In this document: one piece after another, positions 5,739 through 10,948 of the stretch
Position numbering within the stretch: position 1 is the first letter of the stretch
Layout of the letters: every line of letters starts with the position of its first letter
DNA from: Chloroflexia bacterium
GTDB taxonomy: Bacteria; Chloroflexota; Chloroflexia; Thermomicrobiales; CFX8
Assembly: GCA_013696045.1 (NCBI GenBank)
Contig: JACCZH010000055.1
Location: 1 to 10,948 of the forward strand
Reading direction: 5' to 3'
DNA: 10,948 bases
Translations under genes and position numbers: made by a program
Notes under the pieces: model-generated
The model's database searches: none
What the model saw: only the letters and a program-made list of their open reading frames with translations
Told to the model about the DNA's origin: nothing

Positions 5739-6182
5739 CTACCAGCCCAGTCCCAATCGCCGTCGCTCCGCAAGCTCGATGCTCTGATGTGTCCAGAGCG
5801 GAGTCTTTGGGTGCCTGAGCACGTCGTCTGCCGTCATCCATGAGAGCGCCGCGACTTCCTCCGGTTCCATCGGGGCTGGTTCACCAGAGCGGTAGCGGCA
5901 GAGGAAAACAATGTCGATCACCTGGTCGCTGTCATCCGCGATGAAGGATTTGCTCTCGATGTAGACGAGTTCGTCCTCTATCTCAACAGCCGCTTCTTCC
6001 CGGATTTCTCGGCGAAGCGTCTCTTCCAGGATGGACGCGGCCACGCCGGCATTTTCGACCTTACCGCCGGGCAAGCTCAGAGTGCCTGGCGCATGGGCTT
6101 CTGCGGCGCCGCGAACGATCATCAGGTAGCGTTCGTCATGAACGATCGCTGCCTCGACATTGACAATATAACGAACAGTCAT
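5739..6182 (-). CDS. Nudix hydrolase
   Basis: A 147-residue protein with a Nudix box: 'SLPGGKVE' (36-43) then, after a short insert, 'ILEETLRREIREEAAVEI' (51-68). The catalytic REUxEE core is R58-E59-I60-R61-E62-E63, with E62 and E63 the expected metal ligands. Two departures from the consensus are visible: extra residues between the GG and the helix, and Ala65 where the EExGU motif has Gly. Nudix enzymes hydrolyse nucleoside diphosphate-linked compounds; MutT-type cleaning of oxidised nucleotides is one possibility but cannot be told from others by sequence alone. The ATG at 6182 lies eight bases downstream of the deacetylase stop codon on the same strand, with GTAGGG (6189-6194) overlapping that stop, so the two genes are probably one transcript. 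It ends next to the convergent DUF1697 gene. Confidence 0.9.
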   Translation of the reverse strand: MTVRYIVNVEAAIVHDERYLMIVRGAAEAHAPGTLSLPGGKVENAGVAASILEETLRREIREEAAVEIEDELVYIESKSFIADDSDQVIDIVFLCRYRSGEPAPMEPEEVAALSWMTADDVLRHPKTPLWTHQSIELAERRRLGLGW

Positions 6183-6190
6183 CTCATTCC

Positions 6191-7498
6191 CTACTGCACA
6201 AATGCCGCGAACTCTCCCAGTGACAGATACCCGGCGATCTCAACGCGAGGCTCCATCCAGCGCAACTCTGGATGCCAGCCAGTCCCTCCCCAGGCGGCAA
6301 CCGCGCCCCGGTAGCCGGCCGCCTGGACAGCCACAACCACCCGCTCGTTCGAAGCGCCGTACGGGTAGGCAAAGAAGTCGATCGGGTGCTGGGTGATCGC
6401 CCGCAGCTCGCTACGGCTGGCTTCCAACTCGTACGCGAGCTGTTCCGCAGAGAGCGATGTCAGATCAGGATGGGAGATCGTGTGCGAACCGATCTCGTGC
6501 CCGCGGTCGGAAATGTCCTTGATTTGCCAATCCGCCATGCGCGGCTGACCGAGTGTGATGAAGAAAACACCGCGCATCCCGCGCCTGTCGAGCGCGGCCG
6601 CTGCATCCCAGTGCGAGGTATAGCCATCGTCGAAGGTCACCACCACAGGCTTGTCCGGCAGGGCTGTGAACCCGAGCAGCGCGTTGTACGCCTCGGTGAG
6701 TGTGATCGTCGTGTAACCGTTGACCTGGAGCCAGTCAAGCTGTTCCGCAAAGCGCCACATCGAGATCTGGTAGCGGCTCTCCGGTTCGCCTAACTGATGG
6801 TACATCAGGACCGGCAGATTGAATGACTGGCTTATGGGCTGGGCGTTATAGTCCGGCACGCCGTCCTGACGGGGAACCGCCGCCATGTCAAAACCGGTCG
6901 CCACCGCGCGGGCAACACCGAGATGCCCGAGCTGGACCTCGTAGACCGTTCCCCGATTCTCCGGCCACCACTCGAACCGCGCCCGTTCAAAGTACTGCAC
7001 GGTGCGGACGTCTTCAACAAACTCCTCGCTGATCGGATAGCCGAAGACGATCAGGCCACCGTGGGTTTCCCAGTAGCGCTTGAAGTCGTTGTGGAGCGTA
7101 TGTCCGGTTTCCGCAAACCATGTGCGTTGCTCGTCGCTACTCGCTGGACTGCCAACGCGCTCGAACGCCGGAGCCTGGTGATCGCTCGAAATCCAGTTGC
7201 CGAGCAGCTCGAGCTGAACCTCATACGGGGTGCCATCGTTCTCTGAGTGCCACTCCATGACCGCGCGCTCGAAATGCTGCACCAGGAGCCCGTCGCGTCC
7301 AAATGGCTCGCTCACCGGGTAGCCGATAATCGGTAGCCCGCCAAACCGCCACCAGGCATCGGCAAAGTTCTGCGGCACGTGATGGCCGGTCTCTGGGAAA
7401 TAGACCCCGTCCCAGCCTTGCGCCTTCGTCTCACTGGGCATGAGTGAGAGGCACAACACCAACACAGCGAGGAGTGCCGGCAAGCGGCAGCGAGTCAA
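6191..7498 (-). CDS. Secreted polysaccharide deacetylase (NodB/CE4-like) with two N-terminal repeats
   Basis: Residues 1-27 form a signal peptide (MTRCRLPALLAVLVLCLSLM, then polar residues to 'ETKAQ'). Two tandem modules of about 70 residues follow: 33-101 ('YFPETGHHVPQNF...GYPVSEPF...VQHFERAVMEW') and 127-194 ('WFAETGHTLHNDF...GYPISEEF...VQYFERARFEW'). I know such repeats from extracellular Chloroflexota proteins, role unknown. The catalytic domain has 'LPVLMYHQLG' (228-237), TFDDG (288-292), SHTISHP (338-344) and 'FFAYPYG' (375-381), the CE4 motifs for metal and base residues. Likely action is N-deacetylation of cell-surface or extracellular polysaccharide. The start is placed at TTG 7498, since TGGAG (7506-7510) stands seven bases upstream and the protein then begins with a textbook signal peptide. 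An ATG at 7567 would add 23 Cys-rich residues and has no visible binding site, though it remains possible. fpg is upstream on the same strand and the Nudix gene is eight bases downstream. Confidence 0.88.
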   Translation of the reverse strand: MTRCRLPALLAVLVLCLSLMPSETKAQGWDGVYFPETGHHVPQNFADAWWRFGGLPIIGYPVSEPFGRDGLLVQHFERAVMEWHSENDGTPYEVQLELLGNWISSDHQAPAFERVGSPASSDEQRTWFAETGHTLHNDFKRYWETHGGLIVFGYPISEEFVEDVRTVQYFERARFEWWPENRGTVYEVQLGHLGVARAVATGFDMAAVPRQDGVPDYNAQPISQSFNLPVLMYHQLGEPESRYQISMWRFAEQLDWLQVNGYTTITLTEAYNALLGFTALPDKPVVVTFDDGYTSHWDAAAALDRRGMRGVFFITLGQPRMADWQIKDISDRGHEIGSHTISHPDLTSLSAEQLAYELEASRSELRAITQHPIDFFAYPYGASNERVVVAVQAAGYRGAVAAWGGTGWHPELRWMEPRVEIAGYLSLGEFAAFVQ

Positions 7499-7505
7499 TG
7501 GACAT

Positions 7506-7510
7506 CTCCA
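7506..7510 (-). promoter_or_regulatory. Ribosome binding site deciding the TTG start of the deacetylase
   Basis: On the minus strand TGGAG is followed by seven bases and then TTG at 7498. The product then opens with a standard Sec signal peptide, which the ATG at 7567 would bury behind 23 residues. No comparable site precedes that ATG. A possible -10 (TATTAT, 7606-7611) lies upstream, but without a clear -35. Confidence 0.5.
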
Positions 7511-7634
7511 GTCGTTGGAGCGAGCACAGGTTCCACCTGACGCCGCACATGCGACGGCGCTATTCATGGGACGCTGGGATGCGTCAGCCGGTTCCGTTCA
7601 GAGAGATAATACACCGGCTCCGAGGGCCAGACAC

Positions 7635-8495
7635 CTATGGGACCGGCTGGCAAGCCAGACACAGGTATGTCCCGCGGTTGTTGACTCGCGTCTTGACGAT
7701 GGCGCCTCCACAGGTCAAGCACGGTGCGCCCTCGCGTCCATGGACGAAGGGGAATTCCCCGTGCTCAGTCAGCGCCTTCCCGTTAAGAATCTTTGCTCCG
7801 GCGATTGGCACCGCCAGCTCCATGATCGCCACAATGGCGTCGTAGAGCCGCTCGATCCCTTCCTCGCTCAGGCTGCTCGCCAGGGTCTCGGGATGCAGGC
7901 GAGCATGGTGCAATGCCTCGTCAACGTAGATGTTGCCAATACCGGCCATGAATTTCTGATCCAGCAAGAGTGGCTTGAGCCTGGCGATCTTGCGCCGGCC
8001 AATCGCTTGCCGAAACCAGTCGTGATTGAATTCGGGCGAGATCGCGTCCGGACCCATCTTCAAGGCCGCAAAGAACGGCGCCACCTCGTCAACCGGCATG
8101 AGTTGAACCCTGGCGAAGTGGCGAATATCGGTTAGATAGAGCTTCGAGCCGTCCTCAAAGGTCAAAATCAGATGTGTTGATTTATGCGGCATCGGCGCGT
8201 CAAAGGCTGGCACCGGATGGCCCGCCGCAAACCCAGCTATGGATTCGCCGCGGCCGATCGCCTGCCCGCTGAGCTTCAAATGCGCCACCGCCGCGATGTC
8301 GCCAAATCGCAAGGTAAGATATTTACCATGGCGGTCCACCGAGTCAATCTGTCGTCCAACCAGCATGTCAATTGACCAGCCCACCGGCGCGATAACCAGC
8401 TTGGGCAAAAAGAGCTCGACCGAGCCGATGTTCTTCCCGGCAAGCTGCTCACTAATCCCACGCCTGGCGGCTTCAACCTCTGGCAATTCGGGCAT
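7635..8495 (-). CDS. mutM: Formamidopyrimidine-DNA glycosylase (Fpg/MutM)
   Basis: A 286-residue protein of the usual Fpg size. It begins 'MPELPEVEAARRG', so after removal of Met the catalytic N-terminal proline (P1) and Glu are in place. K58 (Lys57 of the mature protein) stands in 'DRHGKYLTLRFGD'. The helix-two-turn-helix reads 'LLLDQKFMAGIGNIYVDEAL', and the C-terminus ends in a four-cysteine zinc finger ('CLTCGGAIVKTRVNNRGTYLC', then 'LACQ') with the conserved Arg that contacts DNA. The enzyme removes oxidised purines such as 8-oxoguanine and cuts the abasic site by beta/delta-elimination in base excision repair. The ATG at 8495 has GAGGAG about ten bases upstream. It is divergent from the alpha/beta hydrolase across 99 bases and is followed by the deacetylase on the same strand 136 bases on. 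Nei (endonuclease VIII) is less likely, given the PELPEVE start. Confidence 0.96.
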   Translation of the reverse strand: MPELPEVEAARRGISEQLAGKNIGSVELFLPKLVIAPVGWSIDMLVGRQIDSVDRHGKYLTLRFGDIAAVAHLKLSGQAIGRGESIAGFAAGHPVPAFDAPMPHKSTHLILTFEDGSKLYLTDIRHFARVQLMPVDEVAPFFAALKMGPDAISPEFNHDWFRQAIGRRKIARLKPLLLDQKFMAGIGNIYVDEALHHARLHPETLASSLSEEGIERLYDAIVAIMELAVPIAGAKILNGKALTEHGEFPFVHGREGAPCLTCGGAIVKTRVNNRGTYLCLACQPVP

Positions 8496-8531
8496 TGATC
8501 TGGCGCTCCTCGTTTCATACTCGAAAGTCGC

Positions 8532-8562
8532 TTGAAGATAACCACATCGGAGCCTGTAGAAT
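8532..8562 (+). promoter_or_regulatory. Weak promoter candidate for the alpha/beta hydrolase gene
   Basis: TTGAAG (8532-8537) and TAGAAT (8557-8562) are 4/6 and 5/6 matches to the sigma-70 hexamers, but 19 bases apart, longer than the favoured 17. It lies in the 99-base divergent region between fpg and the hydrolase, 32 bases before the proposed ATG at 8595. Offered as a candidate only. Confidence 0.2.
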
Positions 8563-8584
8563 GCACATCACTGCCACGAGAAAC

Positions 8585-8588
8585 GAGG
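8585..8588 (+). promoter_or_regulatory. Ribosome binding site deciding the hydrolase start
   Basis: GAGG stands six bases before ATG at 8595. An out-of-frame ATG at 8591 is too close to it. This supports a start 21 codons downstream of the TTG at 8532 and keeps the lysine- and arginine-rich leader before the hydrophobic anchor. Confidence 0.6.
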
Positions 8589-8594
8589 TCATGC

Positions 8595-9479
8595 ATGAGG
8601 CATCGGAATAAGCGGCGTCCCCTGGCCGGAGCGGCGACAATTGCCCTGCTCGGCCTGATTGTGGTGTACGCCGGCCTCTCGATCTACAAGGCAGTTGACT
8701 ACACGACCACTCCACCGAACCCTCTACCCACACGATCGGCGCTCACCGAACAGCGCATTCCACACCAGGGATTCGCCTTTCGTTCGTCGGCCGGAGACCA
8801 GGTCACGCTGCGCGGCACCTGGGCGCCGAATCCGAAGTCGCACCGCGCGATCATCCTCGTGCATGGACGTTGTGAGAATCGCATGAGCCACGTCGACCTG
8901 GCCATCACGTTGAGAAATGGGGGATTCAACATACTGCTGTTCGATCTGCGAGGACACGGTGAATCAGATCGAACTCCTTCGACCTATGGGCTGCAAGAGC
9001 GCTGGGATGTGCTCGGAGCGGTCGAATTCGTGAAGCGACGGGGCATTGCTCCGGAACATATTGGAGTGGTCGGCTGGAGCCTGGGCGGGACGAGCGCGAT
9101 CCTCGCCATGAGTCAGTCGCCCGACATCGCCGCCGTCGTGAGCGATTCCGCCTACGCCAATGGCGATCCGTTGCTGGCGCGCAATATGCTGCGACCTGGG
9201 CTGAAGCTGGCTCATAACATAGTGCGGGATATCGATATCGACAAGATCCGAGTAGACGAAGCCATGGCTGAGATCGGCGAGCGCCCTGTTTTCCTGATTC
9301 ATGGTGCAGCGGATCAGGCAGTGCCGGCCAGCCAGGCTGAGCTATTGCAACAGGCTGGCAGTGCTGGCATGACTGAGACCTGGATTGTTCCTGGCGCCGG
9401 CCACATTGGCGCGTATGCTATGCACCCCGACGAGTATGCAAGCCGCGTTATCGCGTTTTTTGACGAAGCGCTGGGTTAG
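8595..9479 (+). CDS. Membrane-anchored alpha/beta hydrolase
   Basis: A 294-residue protein with a basic N-terminus (MRHRNKRRPL) and one hydrophobic segment (12-31), predicted to anchor it in the membrane with the catalytic domain outside. The fold follows the serine hydrolase pattern: 'IILVHGRCENR' (86-96, oxyanion region), 'LLFDLRGHGES' (114-124), the nucleophile elbow 'VVGWSLGGTSA' with S162, and likely acid D240 ('HGAADQAVP') and base H270 ('PGAGHIGAY'). It resembles the BAAT/YfhR-like or dienelactone-hydrolase-like peptidase and esterase group; substrate unknown. The start is set at ATG 8595 because CGAGGT (8584-8589) precedes it and the anchor then begins after a short positive leader. 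A TTG at 8532 would add 21 residues and overlap the candidate promoter. It ends four bases from the convergent 100-residue gene. Confidence 0.88.
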   Translation: MRHRNKRRPLAGAATIALLGLIVVYAGLSIYKAVDYTTTPPNPLPTRSALTEQRIPHQGFAFRSSAGDQVTLRGTWAPNPKSHRAIILVHGRCENRMSHVDLAITLRNGGFNILLFDLRGHGESDRTPSTYGLQERWDVLGAVEFVKRRGIAPEHIGVVGWSLGGTSAILAMSQSPDIAAVVSDSAYANGDPLLARNMLRPGLKLAHNIVRDIDIDKIRVDEAMAEIGERPVFLIHGAADQAVPASQAELLQQAGSAGMTETWIVPGAGHIGAYAMHPDEYASRVIAFFDEALG

Positions 9480-9483
9480 CCAT

Positions 9484-9786
9484 TTACTCTTCCGAGCCAC
9501 TTACCCAGGCCTGCCGGAACGACTTCAGGGAGATTAAGCGCGCATGGCCCACGCGGATGCGGTTCTCTCCGGCGTCGAAGGCAGACTCGATACGGTCCAG
9601 GAACGCGGTCGCCTCTTCGTGAGAATGGAACGGAAGCCGGATCAGACTATCGCAGGATGTGTGCTCAACCATCACCCACCAGCTGGGATCGGAATCAACG
9701 ACCCGCACTTCGGTCAGATTCTCTACCAGGGTGTCAGGGTCGCCGTTCGTCTCCGGAACGAGTTTATGGCTGATATGTGTTTCCAT
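9484..9786 (-). CDS. Small conserved-looking protein of unknown function, overlapping the glycosyltransferase gene
   Basis: A 100-residue acidic protein that I do not recognise. It starts METHISHKLVPETNG and contains 'TLVENLTEVRVVDSDPSWWVMVEH' (19-42, alternating hydrophobic residues suggesting beta-strands), then 'HSHEEATAFLDRIESAFDAG' (54-73), which looks like an amphipathic helix, then a strand 'NRIRVGHARLISL'. There is no signal peptide or membrane segment. The start is ATG 9786, where AAGGGAGG (9794-9801) lies seven bases upstream; a longer reading back to 10041 is a shadow of the glycosyltransferase frame and is discarded. The gene overlaps the end of the glycosyltransferase by 23 bases, so it is probably cotranslated with it. 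The strong binding site and ordinary amino acid composition argue it is real. The alternating pattern could suit a small alpha/beta fold; function unknown. Confidence 0.72.
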   Translation of the reverse strand: METHISHKLVPETNGDPDTLVENLTEVRVVDSDPSWWVMVEHTSCDSLIRLPFHSHEEATAFLDRIESAFDAGENRIRVGHARLISLKSFRQAWVSGSEE

Positions 9787-10948
9787 GATGGCGCCTCCCT
9801 TGTGGTTCCTCAAACCGCTCCTGCAAGCGCTCCTGCTGGCGCAGAACCGTGATGATCGCTTCCCACTCGCGCAGTTGAAAGCTCGGTCGTTGCTCCGCAA
9901 ACCCTGCCCGAAGGGTATCGCGCCAGAGATCGTAGTCGGCCAGTTCGATCGCCGGCTCTCTGGCCTGGATCGTCTCCGGTGATCGCACCCAGCTAAAGTA
10001 GCTCCATACATTAAACACCGACAGGAACAATACCCCGGCAACCACCCCGGTTAGCGCGATCCGCTGTCCTCGTCCCCGCGCGAAATTCAGCATAGCGTCC
10101 AGAGTCAACGCGATAAAGAGATACATGAACGGCGCGGCGATCAACGCCCGTGCACCGTTCGGCGTCATGATGCTTGGGATCTGGGTTGCGGCTAGCGGCA
10201 CGAAGAGCATCGCCCACCAGAGTCCGGTTTTCCGCCAGCGATACGCACCAAGCGCCAGCCCGGAGAGCAGCAGCACACCAGTAAGCGGATCGTAGAGCGT
10301 TTCACCTTTCGGCCCATAACGCCCATTGATAAAGCCTTCGCCGTCGAACAGAAAAAAACCCTTCAGGTTGCGTGCCACCTGCGCTTTGACAATCCCAAAG
10401 TCTGAGGCTTCTCCCAGATATGGCCGATCCTGGTTGAGGATATAGACGGCGTCCGTGCGACGATTGAAGACGTCGCGATCCTCGCGGATAGCTGCCGTCT
10501 GAGGCAGGAACAGGACGATTGCCGTCAGAATTAGCACCGCATAACCAGCCAGGGCAAACCGGCGCTGCCCTTTCGCCCACCAGACCGCCATCGGCGCGTA
10601 AGCCAGCAATGCCACGAGAATAAGCCGGCCGGCAAAGTAGCCATACAACCCCAGTGCAGCCGCGATCCCCGCCAGCACAAACCAGCGCAGCTGGCGCCGC
10701 TCCAACCCCACGGTGAGCGCCCAGGCGGCGGTCAGCGAAAAGAGCGCGACGTGCACGTTTTCCCATCCAGAGCGCGAGAAGTTGAGATACCAGAGCCCTG
10801 TTGCCAGGAGCGCCGCGCCGCCCATAGCGGCCACCGGTTGCACGACCCTGCGAGCGAGCGCATAGAACGGCAACAACGTCAGCGTGCTCAGCACGGCCGA
10901 CGCCATGCGCATTCCGAAAATGTTATCGCCGAAAACCCACATGAACGC
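9764..10948 (-). CDS. GT39-type (PMT/ArnT-like) membrane glycosyltransferase, N-terminus beyond the right edge
   Basis: The frame is open to the right edge; Ala-Phe codons precede the ATG at 10942, and the family's N-terminal part with its catalytic acidic loop is missing. So this is a partial gene with about 394 residues visible. Counting from the ATG, hydrophobic helices fall near 13-33, 40-57, 85-104, 107-123, 130-148, 219-236, 241-255, 266-286 and 295-312. 'FGDNIFGMRMASAVLSTLTLLPFYALARRV' style opening, 'NFSRSGWENVH' (54-64), 'LYGYFAGRLI' (99-108) and 'MTPNGARALIAAP' (259-271) recall the GT39/dolichyl-phosphate-mannose mannosyltransferase-like family. These enzymes move a sugar from a lipid carrier to a membrane or surface acceptor. 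After the last helix come about 80 soluble residues that end in a charged tail ('RQQERLQERFEEP', 368-380). A 100-residue gene begins 23 bases before its stop. Exact sugar and acceptor unknown. Confidence 0.83.
   Translation of the reverse strand, partial: AFMWVFGDNIFGMRMASAVLSTLTLLPFYALARRVVQPVAAMGGAALLATGLWYLNFSRSGWENVHVALFSLTAAWALTVGLERRQLRWFVLAGIAAALGLYGYFAGRLILVALLAYAPMAVWWAKGQRRFALAGYAVLILTAIVLFLPQTAAIREDRDVFNRRTDAVYILNQDRPYLGEASDFGIVKAQVARNLKGFFLFDGEGFINGRYGPKGETLYDPLTGVLLLSGLALGAYRWRKTGLWWAMLFVPLAATQIPSIMTPNGARALIAAPFMYLFIALTLDAMLNFARGRGQRIALTGVVAGVLFLSVFNVWSYFSWVRSPETIQAREPAIELADYDLWRDTLRAGFAEQRPSFQLREWEAIITVLRQQERLQERFEEPQGRRHHGNTYQP
9794..9801 (-). promoter_or_regulatory. Strong ribosome binding site of the 100-residue gene, inside the upstream coding region
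   Basis: AAGGGAGG on the minus strand, seven bases before ATG 9786. It lies within the last codons of the glycosyltransferase gene and is the main reason to call this start. Confidence 0.65.

Noticed and set aside
7440..8135. A 231-residue plus-strand reading frame
   Set aside because: It is antisense to fpg and the deacetylase leader; the zinc finger and PELPEVE motifs on the other strand decide the coding direction.
8532..8594. TTG start of the alpha/beta hydrolase at 8532
   Set aside because: It has no binding site and overlaps a promoter candidate. ATG 8595 has GAGG at six bases and yields a normal basic leader before the anchor helix.
9787..10041. N-terminal extension of the 100-residue gene back to an ATG at 10041
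   Set aside because: The extension is Arg-, Ser- and Cys-rich, runs wholly inside the glycosyltransferase gene in another frame, and the strong AAGGGAGG site favours the ATG at 9786.

Overview
The window is a gene-dense stretch (about 60% G+C) of a bacterial chromosome. The best guess for the host is a member of the Chloroflexota, perhaps near Thermomicrobia. This is inferred from the base composition, the use of TTG and GTG starts, and a tandem extracellular repeat ('FGYPISEEF...VQYFERARFEW') that I associate with that phylum. No 16S rRNA or other decisive marker is present. No tRNA, rRNA, CRISPR array or insertion sequence was recognised, and no gene-free stretch exceeds 300 bases.

Layout from left to right. 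(1) The 3' end of a type I restriction HsdR subunit (+) enters from the left edge and is followed 18 bases later by a DmpA/P1-family aminopeptidase (+). (2) A minus-strand block at about 1.8-3.9 kb reads, in transcription order: a four-helix membrane protein, a class I SAM methyltransferase related to trans-aconitate methyltransferases, and a two-gene DUF433/DUF5615 module. That module resembles a toxin-antitoxin pair, has a 4-base ATGA overlap, and has a palindrome just upstream. (3) A plus-strand operon at 4.07-5.73 kb encodes the two halves of a split thiamine-diphosphate decarboxylase (ComD/ComE or phosphonopyruvate decarboxylase type), with a DUF1697 protein 10 bases downstream. (4) A minus-strand run at 5.74-8.50 kb reads fpg (mutM), then a secreted repeat-bearing polysaccharide deacetylase, then a Nudix hydrolase. 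(5) A membrane-anchored alpha/beta hydrolase (+) diverges from fpg. (6) At the right edge a partial GT39-type membrane glycosyltransferase (-) overlaps a 100-residue unknown protein.

The genes do not form one pathway. Supportable functional links are the HsdR tail and toxin-antitoxin-like pair (defence or accessory), the split decarboxylase subunits, the loose Fpg plus Nudix pairing (oxidised-guanine repair, if the Nudix is MutT-like), and the deacetylase and glycosyltransferase (cell envelope). Several starts were moved to internal codons because the ribosome binding site and the protein N-terminus agree better there. The most notable points are the GDG-to-GEG change in the thiamine-diphosphate site, the palindromes before the DUF433 and decarboxylase operons, the deacetylase architecture, and the overlapping unknown gene.
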